Source: Helianthus annuus
Taxonomy: Eukaryota > Streptophyta > Magnoliopsida > Asterales > Asteraceae
Length of the DNA stretch: 64,000 nt
Direction of reading: 5' to 3'
Assembly (NCBI RefSeq): GCF_002127325.2
Contig: NC_035433.2
Coordinates: 11,584,645-11,648,644 of the forward strand
Part shown: positions 22,881 through 33,079 of the stretch, piece by piece
Layout: each line of letters starts with the position of its first letter
Position numbering within the stretch: position 1 is the stretch's first letter
Notes under the pieces: generated by a model
What the model saw: only the letters and a program-made list of their open reading frames with translations
Told to the model about the DNA's origin: nothing
Databases searched by the model: none
Made by a program: the position numbers and the translations under genes

Positions 22881-24059
22881 CTATTTAAACAACTGCGGGT
22901 ATTTGGCCTTCATGTCGCTTTCGAGTTCCCAAGTGAACTCCGCGCCTCGTTTGCCTTCCCATCGAACCTTCACGATAGGGATGCGTGAGCGCCTGAATTG
23001 CTTGGTTTGGCGATCCATGATTTCGACAGGCTTTTCCCCGAAGTGTAAGGTCTCGTTGACCTGAAGATCGTCGAGTGGTATGATTTGATCATGGTCAGCA
23101 AGGCATTTTCGGAGGTTAGAGACGTGGAATGTCGGGTGGACGTTACTGAGTTCCGTCGGTAATTCGAGTCTGTAGGCGACTTTTCCGATCCTTTCCAGAA
23201 TCTTAAAAGGTCCAACATATCGAGGCGCTAGTTTCCCTTTCTTGCCGAATCTGCCTACACCCTTCCAAGGGGATACCTTCAGAAGTACGTAGTCGTCCAC
23301 TTCAAATTCAAGGGGCTTGCGTCTTTTATTGGCGTAACTTTTCTGTCTATTCCGAGCTTTTTCCAAGTTGTCTCGAATCTGGTGGATTTTGTCAGTCGTT
23401 TCTTGCAGAATCTCCGGACCGGTTAGTTGCGAGTGACTGATCTCGTGCCACACAATAGGCGATCGACATCTTCTACCATACAAAGCCTCGAAAGGTGCCA
23501 TTTGGATGCTGGCATGATAGCTTTTATTGTACGAGAATTCCACCAATGGCAGGTGTTTGCTCCAACTACCACCAAAATCTATGACACACGCCCAGAGCAT
23601 GTCTTCAAGAGTACGGATCGTTCTTTCAGTCTGTCCGTCGGTTTGAGGATGGAATGTAGTACTTAGATTAAGCGACGTACCAAGGGCCACTTGAAACGTT
23701 TCCCATAATCGCGAAGTAAACCGAGCGTCACGGTCTGAAATGATGTCACGAGGCGTACCATGATTACAAATGATCTCGTTGGTGTAGATCTGGGCTAGTC
23801 GTTCCACCTTGTAGTCTTCTCGTATTGGTAGAAAGTGGGCTGATTTCGTTAGACGATCGACTATGACCCAAATACTGTCGTGACCTGATGGCGTGGGCGG
23901 GAGTTTCGTTAAGAAATCCATAGCTATACTCTCCCACTTCCATATAGGTATCGGCGGTTGTTCGAGTAAGCCAGAAGGTCTTTGATGTTCAGCCTTGACT
24001 CTTGCACAAGTTAAGCAGCTTCCGACGTAAATAGCGATATCCCGTTTCATACCCGGCCA
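22881..24059 (-). pseudogene. pol: pol: integrase core and chromodomain of the outer chromovirus
   Basis: This frame continues the upstream pol frame after the TGA at 24060-24062. Counting from the Met at 24050 (389 residues): zinc-finger cysteines C12 and C15; catalytic core with D45 (AMDF), D107 (ISDRDARF) and E142 (GQTERT); the PRYVGPFKILERIGK module at about 277-290; FHVSNLRKCL at 308-317; and a chromodomain at about 345-388 (VRWEGKRGAEFTWE...YPQLFK). It ends at its natural TAG. All catalytic residues are present, but the stop separates the first zinc-finger histidines from the rest, so a full integrase is not made. The chromodomain supports a Tekay/Del-like chromovirus. Confidence 0.93.
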
Positions 24060-24866
24060 TCAGTACTTATAACGAAGGTCCTGGTACATCTTATCTGCAC
24101 TGGGGTGAATAGAATATCGGGATTTGTGGGCTTCATTCATGATAATCTTTCTCAATTCGGTCCGCTTAGGGATCCAAATTCGGTCCAGATAATAGAATAT
24201 CCCATCGGATTTTCTTACTAACTGAGCTCCATCGTGATAGATCCTCTCTTTCTTCAATGTACGCTCGTTAAAGCAAGCATGTTGAGCTTCGTGGATAAGG
24301 GTTTCGAGATTGTACCGGGCTTGGATGTTTCGGGTATTGAGCACGTAACTTTTCCTGCTGAGCGCGTCGGCAACCACATTTGTCTTGCCTGGGTGATAAC
24401 GAATCTCACAGTCGTAATCATTGAGAAGTTCTACCCATTGGCGTTGACGCATATTAAGCTCTCTCTGATTAAAGATGTGTTGTAAACTCCTGTGATCAGT
24501 GTAGATTGTACACTTAGTGCCATACGGGTAGTGTCGCCAAATCTTCAATGCAAAGACAACCGCGCCTAGCTCGAGGTCATGGGTTGTATAATTCTTCTCG
24601 TGGATCTTGAGCTGACGAGAGGCGTAGGCTATAACCTTGTCTCGCTGCATGAGAACACAGCCGAGACCAAGGTTAGAAGCATCATAGTAGACAATGAAAT
24701 TGTCGCTTCCGTCGGGCAGCGTAAGAATCGGAGCGTTGCACAGCATATGCTTGAGAGTTTGAAAGGCAGTCTCTTGTGCGCTTCCCCACACAAAAGGCTT
24801 GTCCTTATGAGTAAGAGTGGTAAGTGGCACAGCGATCTTGGAGAATCCTTCAATGAATCGTCGATA
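24060..24866 (-). pseudogene. pol: pol: end of RT, RNase H and start of integrase, outer chromovirus
   Basis: An open stretch between the TAG at 24867-24869 and the TGA at 24060-24062, in the frame of the downstream integrase. It contains [16 protein letters not shown] (end of RT/connection), RNase H with [37 protein letters not shown] and VADALSRK, and the integrase zinc-finger histidines ([13 protein letters not shown]). Both stops replace aromatic residues that the inner element keeps (Tyr in AGYYRR, Trp in YWWP). The GTG that opens the longest ORF call is not a real start, because this is an internal part of the polyprotein. Confidence 0.92.
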
Positions 24867-25109
24867 CTAGCCCGCTACTCCGAGAAAAGAACGAACTTCA
24901 GACGGGTTCTTGGGCGTAATCCAGCTTTTGACAGCTTCAATCTTCGCGGGATCGACATGGATACCCTGACTATTCACGATGTGACCCAGAAACTGAACCT
25001 CCTCCAACCAGAATTCGCACTTGGAGAACTTGGCATAGAGTTGATTCCCCTGGAGTAACTCGAGAACCAAACGTAGATGTTGCGCGTGTTCGGCTTTCAT
25101 TTTGGAATA
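24867..25109 (-). pseudogene. pol: pol: RT segment downstream of the active-site frameshift, outer chromovirus
   Basis: The frame starts where the upstream frame is lost just after the RT active site. It reads [37 protein letters not shown] and [10 protein letters not shown] and then meets TAG at 24867-24869. These are the RT thumb and connection segments and match the inner element residue for residue over much of their length. A single-base deletion near 25110 explains the change of frame. Confidence 0.9.
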
Positions 25110-26626
25110 GATAAGACATCGTCGATGAACACGATGACGAAACGGTCAAGATAAGGCTTACACACGCGATTCATCAAGTCCATAAAAACCGCGGGTGCGT
25201 TGGTTAGACCAAAGGGCATAACAACAAATTCGTAATGGCCATAACGGGTTCGAAAAGCAGTTTTGGGAATGTCTTCCTCTTGAATTCGTAGCTGATGATA
25301 CCCTGAACGTAAGTCGATCTTCGAGAAACATGAAGCACCTTGTAGTTGATCAAACAAATCGTCGATTCGGGGCAAGGGGTATCGATTCTTGATGGTTAGC
25401 TTATTCAATTCCCGATAGTCGATGCACATCCGGAACGACCCATCCTTCTTCTTGACAAAAAGGACTGGCGCGCCCCAAGGAGAGGTGCTTGGGCGAATAA
25501 TGCCTTTTTCGAGTAATTCCTGGAGTTGATTCGAAAGTTCCCTCATTTCGAATGGTGCGAGTCGGTAAGGGGCTTTGGCAACGGGGTTAGCTCCAGGAAT
25601 GAGGTCGATACGAAAGTCGATATCACGACTTGGTGGCAGTCCGGGAAGGTCGTCAGGGAACACCTGAGGAAATTCTCGAACCACTGGAACGTCCTTGACT
25701 TCAACTTTCTTTTTCTTTTCCTTCTCCGCTACTACAATGTTGGCCAAGAAGGATTGGTATTCCTTTCGGAGATACTTGCTAGCTTGAATACATGACATGA
25801 GTTTGAGGCCTTTCGACGCTGTTTCACCGTACACACATAGGAGATCACCATTTGCAAGCGAGAATCGAATCATCTTTTCGAAGCACACAACTTCAGCATG
25901 GTTTTCACGAAGAAAGTCCATGCCTATTATGACATCGAAGCTTCCGAGTTGCATTGGAATAAGGTCGATAGGGAAGATGTGATTGTTGAGTTCGAGAGTA
26001 CAATCACGGAGTACGGAATTAACAGCAATAGTTCTTCCTGTAGCGACTTCGACTTTGAATGATGAGGACAGATAAGAGCGCTTACGACCAAGAAGCTTCT
26101 CGAATTCAAATGACACAAAGCAGTTATCGGCTCCAGTATCAAACAAACATGATGCATAAATACCATTCACAAGGAACGTACCATTAACCACGTTGTTATC
26201 CGCCTGAGCCTGACGGGCATTGATATTGAAGGTTCGGGCGTGGGCTGCTGGCTGCTGTTGCTGAGGCTGCTGTTGTTGTTGCTGCTGCTGGGGCTCTTGC
26301 TTAACCACCCTGTTCGGGCACCTGTTTGCAAAGTGGTTAGGGTCACCACATGCAACGCAGACCCGTGCATTAGCCGCTGGTGCTTGAGTCACTTGTTGGC
26401 CTTGAGGGGCAGGGAGTAGAGCTTGGTTGACAATAGCCTGAACTGGGGCTTGACGGGGACCATAGTGACAGTTCGCAGTGAAATGACCGTAAAGGTTGTA
26501 GTGAGCGCAAAAGCGACAAGCTATACCCACTGGATGATGATACGAGCATGTCGGGCAGAGTGGGTGAGGGCCTGTGTATGCACGCTGTGCTGGCGGTGCA
26601 TTGATCACTGGAGCTGAGCGATGGTG
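25097..26626 (-). pseudogene. pol: gag zinc knuckle, protease and N-terminal RT of the outer chromovirus
   Basis: One open frame continues directly from gag after the TAG at 26627-26629. Counting from residue 1 at 26608: a Cys/His cluster C31-C34-H42-C47 with unusual CX2CX7HX4C spacing; a standard CCHC zinc knuckle C84, C87, H92, C97; a polyglutamine run at about 107-119; the protease active site DTGA at 157-160; the PR end [12 protein letters not shown]; a linker with [17 protein letters not shown]; and RT up to the FIDD active site near 494-497. Immediately afterwards the frame is lost and ends SIPK-stop. Apart from that frameshift and the upstream TAG this section is intact, and it shows what the inner element has lost. 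Confidence 0.93.
26230..26300 (-). repeat. CAG/CAA triplet run encoding polyglutamine
   Basis: A run of CAG and CAA codons lies between the zinc knuckle and the protease (about 13 Gln, broken by one Pro), with more Gln nearby. It is probably a flexible linker. A second Gln-rich patch sits at the gag end, where the TAG stop occurs (26627-26629). Confidence 0.85.
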
Positions 26627-27514
26627 CTATTGCTGCTGAGCTGGTACAGCTTGTAGGGGAGCAGCAGTGGTTGTCACAGCACAGTTCTTGTTGCTGGAGC
26701 TGTTGTTGTTGTGCTTCTTCTTCCTTCTCGATGACTTGGCGGATTGAGCAGATGAATCGGTGGGTGCTGCGGTGGCTTGATGCACAGACTTGGTTTGCTT
26801 ATCCCAAAAACCAGACTTCACTCGCTTATCATTGATCTCAGCGGCGAGTAAATAAGTCTCCTCGATTGATGCTGGTTTGGCGGCATGAACAAAGTCGGCT
26901 ACACAATCGGGCAGGGCTCGAATGTACTTCTTGATGGCTTGATCCGGGGTCTTGACTTGATCAGGACAGATAAGGCTAAGCTGCTTGAAGCGAGCAGTGA
27001 GAGCAGCGTTGTCTCCATCCTTCTGCTTGATCACCCAAAACTCGTCCTCCAGCTTTTGGCGTTCATGAGGAGGGCAGAACTCGTCGATCATAATTGCCTT
27101 CAATTCCTCCCATGTCAGCTCATAAGCTGCGTCATTTCCGCGCTTGTTTCGTTCGGCCGTCCACCAGTCTAGAGCACGGGAGTGGAAGACGCCTGTAGCA
27201 TTGAGAGTGCGGAGATGTTGAGGACATCCGCTCTGGCGCAGAGTGACTTCGACTGAGTCGAACCAGTGAAACATGGCTGTAGGACCATCTTCGCCAGTGA
27301 ACTCTTTTGGTCCGCATGCTTTGAGCTGCTTGAAGCTGAAAGCAGCCTTGCTTGAATCCTTAGGGTTCTCAGCTCGAGATTCTTCAGATGACTTGCTAGC
27401 GTTTTCATACACCTCACTCACAGCCTTCGCTACGGTTTTAGAGATGATAGCAACGAGACGTATGTCTCTCTTTTCTCAACGGGTCAAACGGTGTCGGGTT
27501 CCAGATGACGACAT
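26627..27514 (-). pseudogene. gag: gag of the outer chromovirus (one early stop, ends at an in-frame TAG)
   Basis: The start chosen is the ATG at 27512-27514, which begins MSSSGTRHRLTR. Codon 13 is TGA (27476-27478) and the same frame continues beyond it to 26627. The capsid-type Gag domain is clear: FSFKQLKACGPKEFTGEDG, MFHWFDSVEVTLRQ, SRALDWWTAERNKRG, TWEELKAIMIDEFCPP and LEDEFWVIKQ, then a basic, Asn/Ser-rich tail (SSRRKKKHNNNSSS). The frame ends in a Gln-rich segment at TAG. Because pol follows in the same frame, this TAG is either a C-to-T mutation of a Gln codon or a readthrough stop. The context (TAG CAC CAT) does not match the well-known CARYYA readthrough rule. Product: a particle-forming Gag, probably not made in full. 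Confidence 0.9.
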
Positions 27515-28689
27515 GGTCTGCATTAGACATCGTCATGAGGCTCAACACAACGAAATCGAATCTCACCTCACACGTCTACTACCAACTAAAGCTTAGAATC
27601 ACGTCGAATCATATCGCACAAACGCATAGGCACATAATCACAAATTCACGAAATCACAGAGCACAGAAGCACGTAGAGCACAGAATCACAAAAGCACAGA
27701 AGCACACAATCATGTGAAACTCAGAAACACAGAGGCACATAAGCACCTAGGTATTTAATCACAGAGGCCGCTATGCACATAGTTCTCCTACAAACACACA
27801 GAGTATTCTGACTGCCTCAGGATCCTATCATTCAAAACTCGCGTGTCGTCATAATCGTATAGCATATCGAGTAGCATTGTATAGTATACCCTAAGCTTAG
27901 TCGTTTAGTATAGCATGGCATGATATTGTCTAGATTTGCGATAACTAGAGGTCGATTCAGGATAGAACAGTAATTGCGAGTCATGTGTGCGTCGATCGGA
28001 GTGCTAGCATGAAAATCGAGCAGAACTCAAAATTTAAACACGTAAGCAGGCAAATACACATAAAATCAACAAACAGGCAGGGTAGTAAAAAAAACCGAAA
28101 ACACATAAAATCGAGAGATGGATTGTCTGCGGCTACTAGACATCGACAACCCAAAGCGTTTAGACCATTCGCAACAGACTTGTCGTCACTTTCAACGTTC
28201 GGGCTCATATCCTTGCCTCGATTCTTGGGCACTGGACATGTATTCCCTAGGTCATACTTCATGAGTTCAGGTCGTTGGAGTCTATTGAGACCTTGGTGAG
28301 AATAATAAAATCTAGAACAAACTGCTGAGGTTAGGGTTTCACCCCTTGGCTTAGCAATTTCTTCCTTGTTTCTAGTGAAATTGAGGAGAATTTTTCATCA
28401 AAATGGGGGTTTCACACCTGATTTGGCATAGTTCTCCCCGTTTATTGGCGAAAATGTCGAGATGAAGGAGTAAAATCCCCATAAGTCGGTCAGTTTAGTC
28501 GGGAGTTTGCGGTTTTCACACCTATTCCTGACTAAATCGCTTGACTTTGTTTGAAAATTCGAGTGCAGTGATAGCGAAGAATTTCAGAATAAGGCACATA
28601 AATCTGGTCTGTTGGTTCCTAACTATAGTCTAGGTCTCTAAGACAGCGACCCGGACTAGGTCATGTCTAACCTAATTCCCTATAGTTAT
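27515..28689 (-). other. Leader region of the outer element, no gene seen
   Basis: About 1.2 kb between the primer site and gag on the minus strand. It holds no protein domain. At 27610-27770 the plus strand has a loose repeat of CACAGAAGCACA-like units. The 93-aa and 104-aa ORFs at 27981-28299 lie on opposite strands and look like chance. The region may carry packaging and dimerisation signals of the element RNA, but none is recognisable. Confidence 0.7.
27610..27770. repeat. Loose CACAGAAGCACA-type repeat in the leader
   Basis: Roughly a dozen irregular units of the type CACA(G/A)A(A/G)CAC, with spacing of 8-14 bp. It is a low-complexity tract and not a clean tandem array. Confidence 0.55.
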
Positions 28690-28702
28690 GGCTCTGATAC
28701 CA
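28690..28702 (-). other. Primer binding site of the outer element (tRNA-iMet)
   Basis: The minus strand reads TGGTATCAGAGCC, three bases from the LTR end at 28706. It is the same primer site as in the inner element and fixes the element's orientation. Confidence 0.95.
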
Positions 28703-28705
28703 ATC

Positions 28706-31668
28706 TGTCACACCCCAACCGTTGGCGGAATCATCGGGGCGCGGCACTGAGCGAAACAGATTGTCCAGAAGTTTCCACAACAACTATTATTACAAATTCA
28801 GTTAATTGATACGTCCCATACCGTATCCCAAATAAATAAACAAGTTATCATAGAAAGCAACTAGGCAAATAATTCCGTTCCGACAACTCAGATTCAATTA
28901 TTACAAACCAAATGAATAAAAAGTATTGCTAATGCCATGGACCCCCGATCAGACAACTCCAACGGCTCCATGGCTATTGTTTATTTGCTTCTAGACCCCT
29001 ATTCTGTTGACTCCCTGGCTGTAATGCCAGTGAACAAGATCTACAGAAAAATATGCCCCAGGAGCTTGTTCAGGGCCGACAACTATTTGTTGGGGGCTTC
29101 TAGAAACTTATTCTAGCCTCGCTTTCCTAGCAAGAAAGCATCCTAATTACCTATCACATACGTTAAAATAAAAGTCAATACATATAATGTAAAGGTGAGC
29201 ACACAAGTTTGATAATAGCATATAGAGTTTGAATAGTTTACGCATAACCAGCACGTACACAGAAGAAAACGAAGCATGTTAATTATCGACATGGACCTAT
29301 CGACACCAATGACTGCGGGTTGACCGTCCGAGACGGTTCGCAATACATGATTACCACTGTAATCCATGCAAGTAATTGTCCTTAACAACCCCTGTGTGAA
29401 CGGGTGCTGAGTCCAAACTATAGTACTACGTCGTTAAGGCAGGTAGACAGCATTCCACGTGTAAACACAATCAACAAGCATTCATTAAGTCACGTAATAC
29501 ATGCACATTGGTTAGCGTTCAAATAGTTTGAGTAGTGTGATCGATTGTGGTTTGATATTAGTAACGTATGTAACACCCAAAAGTGCTAAAAGCAAAAAGG
29601 GATCGAGTATACTCACAGTGATTGATTGTGGATTCAAGGGAGCACTGAGAGTAGTATTAGCCTGAATAGTTTGATAGCATAACGATAAGTAACAAGGAAA
29701 TGCAAACAAGTGAAAAATGGATCGGATAGGCCGGTCGCTCGAACGGTAGGTTCGATCGAACGGGCTGTTCGGTCGGCTGGTCCAACTGGTTGAACAGTCA
29801 TGTTCGATCGGCCAGTAGGCCTGATCGGCTGGACCTTTCGAGTGGATTATTTCTTCCTCTAGTGTGTTTGTGTTTGGGGATTTGAACTTTCGAAGTTTTT
29901 GTTGCAGTATTTGAGAACACTGAAGTGTTCTTACCTTTCAAGTCGATCGATCGAACGTCTCGTTCGATCGGCTAGGACTTCAGTTGTATTTCTCAGCTGA
30001 ATGTCACTCGATCGGACGGCATGTTCGATCGGGTGGCATTTCGTACTACGAACGAGTTGTAAAATCGATCAAGTGTTGAAGCATAGTATCTCATGATCTG
30101 AACAGTAATGTTTACCAATCGAGTGATATGTTCGACCGAACACTACTTCGTCAATACCATACCTCATGATTTTTGAAAGTGGGGGACCATGTGCTAGCCG
30201 ATCGGCTGGCCCGGTCGATCGGCTGGCATGTCCGATCGGCTGGACTGTTTGACAGCCTAGCCATTCGGCCAGCAAGTCTGACCTGGTCGGCCTTTCGTCT
30301 AACACCTGGCTGTTTGTTTATTTGTCATTATGTCAAGGTAGTCTGATAACGAGTTGACCTATGACTTCCTTTGTTCTTACTTACCTCTCCGGCTCGGACA
30401 GGAATCACCCAAGTCCGTCCGTTGAGTGTTTCAGAACGTCGTTTTAGAGATTAACCCATTGTCGGTGATCCTCGTAGATAGACCCCGAATCTTGAACCTT
30501 TTGACTGTTAGAATGATTTGTTAGCCGGTTCAAGCTCCATTTCTATCCGGTTTTAAGGCATTGAGTGTAAAAGAGTTGCAAGAAAGTTTAAAAAGAAAAA
30601 AGAAAGAAGAGAACGAAAAGAGAACTTCCCTCTTTCAATCTTTCACAACACGTGAATGTTTAGATCCTTGATAGATCTTAGCTTATTTATGTGGAAATCG
30701 GTTAGGTCTAGACTATTCATGGTTGAATGAGGCCAAGTTTGGTGTTCTTCAAGAACACCATGATGACATCATCCAAGAACACTTAGATCTTGTTGATTTC
30801 ACGGTTAGAATCCCAGTTTTGAAAGATAGAAAGGTGTAGAATCATGTAATGATCAAGGATGTACAAGAATTAGAGTGTGAACTTACCCGGATTGAGAGAA
30901 ATCCGAGAAAAAGTGAAGAAGAAGGCTGGTTCGGTCAGAGCTTTCCAAATATAGAAAGTGTGACAATGACAGCCCTATTTATAGGCTTCCAAAAGAGGAA
31001 AGTGGCAGCCGATCGGCCAGGAGCTCCGATCGGGTGGGCCGCTCGATCGGCTAGGAACATGCTAGCCGATCGGCTGGCCTGTTCGATCCGGATGCTTCTG
31101 TTCGATCCGCGACATACTTTGAGTATTCCGCGACGATTTTCGACGTTTCGATTTCGATGGACGATGATACGAATACAATAGAGTTTCCTAGTCAAATTAC
31201 TTTCAGTAGTTGGGACTATATCTAACATACAATCTTGTATAAGTCATGTTTCGATGTCGGTTTCGATTGAGTTCGATTGCCTTTCGAGTTTCGATTCGAT
31301 TTTCGATTGATTTGCTTGAGTACCACACCAAAAACGTAAAGTAAACACGCACAAGTAACACGTAAGGCACACACACACGTATAATAATACCAAAGTTCGC
31401 ATAATTCGAGTCTTGGGTTCGATGCTTGATTGATCGGTTTGATTACTGATTAGTTAGCTTTATCGCATTGTTACTTCCTATCATTCACAGTCGTAGATCG
31501 GTTCGCGTTGATTAAACATTCGATTGCATTTGATTACTTCGATTCTTTCTGATTACAGCACTTACTCCACAGAATACAACTAAAACAGGAAATAGACTTT
31601 CTACAGTCAAAGAAAGTCAAAGTTGACTTGGACATTGACTTTGACATTTGAAAACACGGGGTGATACA
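28706..31668 (-). mobile_element. Outer element 5' LTR (2963 bp, complete)
   Basis: On the minus strand it starts TGTATCACCCCG at 31668 and ends GGTTGGGGTGTGACA at 28706, next to the primer site. The part at 29561-31668 is shared with the split 3' LTR, and 28706-29560 is unique here. It contains clusters of CGATCG palindromes and a TATA box about 690 bp into the LTR. The plus-strand start TGTCACACCCCAACCG is of a kind I associate with Asteraceae retroelements. No genes are present; the ORFs of 60-110 aa within it also occur in the left LTR and are LTR sequence. Confidence 0.94.
30975..30984 (-). promoter_or_regulatory. TATA box of the outer element's promoter (5' LTR)
   Basis: The minus strand reads CTATAAATAG followed by GGCTGTCATTG. 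It is in the correct orientation to transcribe the element. A CGATCGG palindrome cluster (31005-31110) lies just upstream. Confidence 0.65.
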
Positions 31669-33079
31669 CTTAAATTGTAGCCATTTGTTTTGGTGTCTAA
31701 TCTGCATATATATCACCATTGCCCTTTATTTTCTTGACTGTATATCTCTTAAATGTCAACATATATACGTGTGATTTAGTTTACGAAGATTTTTCAATTT
31801 CGAGAACCTCGATCAGAGAGTAAAAAAGTCGTAAGGTTCACAATTGTGTAAAATTAAAATGGGATATACCCGGCTAGGATTCGAGTTACAGGAACAAGGG
31901 CCAAACAAACCACCCAAAAATGGAATCGTCGAGCGAAAACACTTGACAATCTCCTAGAAGTATCTTTTCTTGCCACCAGACCTTTCTCCATCAATAAGGA
32001 ATCTGATGCAGTCACTATACGTTTTCCTTAAATTGTAGCCATTTGTTGAGTGTTTTATTTTTTTGCGTCTAATCTGCATATATATCACCATTGTCCTTTG
32101 ATTTTCTTGACTGTATATCTCTTAAATGTCAACATATACACGTGTGATTTAGTTTACAAAGATTATTCAATGCCGAGAACCTCGATCAGAGAGTAAAAAA
32201 GTCGTAAGGTTCACAATGGTGTAAAATTAAAATGGGATATATCGGGCTAGGATTCGAGTTAGAGGAACAAGTGCCAAACCAACCACCCAAGAATGGAATC
32301 GTCGAGCGAAAACACTTGACAACCTCCTAGAAGCAGATTTTCTTGCCACCAGACCTTTCTCCATCATTTAGGAATCTGATGCCATCACTAAACGCATTCC
32401 TTAAATTATAGCCATTTCTTGAGTGTTTTTTCTTGGGTGTCTAATCTGCATATATGTCACCGTTACTCTTGATTTTCTTGACTGTATATCTCTAAAATGT
32501 CAACATATACACGTGTAATTTAGTCTACGAAGATTTTTCAATGCCGAGAACCTCGATCAGAGAGTAAAAAAGGCGTAAGGTTCACAATGGTGTAAAATTA
32601 AAATTGGATATATCGGGCTAGGATTCGAGTAACAGCAACAAGTGCCAAACCAACCACCCAAGAATGGAATCGTCGAGCGAAAACACTTGACATCCTCCTA
32701 GAAGCAGCTTTTCTTGCCACGAGACCTTTCTCCACCAATTAGGAATCTGATGTCGTCACTAAACGCATTCCTTAAATTATAGCCATTTGTTGAGTGTTTT
32801 TTTTTTGGTGTCTAATCTGCATATATATCACCATTGCCCTGAATTTTCTTGACTGTATATCTCTTAAATGTCAACATATACACGTGTGATTAAGTTTACG
32901 AGGAATTTTCAATGCCGAAAACCTCGATCAGAGAGTAAAAAAGGCGTAAGGTTCACAATGGTGTAAAATTAAAATGGGATATACCGGGCTAGGATTCGAG
33001 TTACAGGAACAAGGGCCAAACCAACCACCCAAGAATGGAATCGTCGAGCGAAAACACTTGACAACCTCTAAGAAGCAGC

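Larger units (their letters stand above)
10700..31668 (-). mobile_element. Outer Ty3/Gypsy chromovirus (Tekay/Del-like), minus strand, defective and interrupted
   Basis: The element reads right to left: 5' LTR (28706-31668), tRNA-iMet primer site, a ~1.2-kb leader, gag, protease, reverse transcriptase, RNase H, integrase with a C-terminal chromodomain, polypurine tract, then the 3' LTR (22326-22791 plus 10700-12364). The inner element splits the 3' LTR. The domain order RT-RH-IN and the chromodomain place it in the chromoviruses. By eye the two LTRs differ by about 24 substitutions in 2.1 kb plus a 17-bp and a 6-bp length change. Coding is broken by four in-frame stops and one frameshift. The left LTR lacks its last 855 bp and no target duplication is visible, so the left edge was rearranged after insertion into the satellite. 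Confidence 0.93.

Noticed and set aside
22740..27717. Plus-strand ORFs of 60-159 aa over the outer element
   Set aside because: They are antisense shadows of the gag and pol frames on the minus strand.
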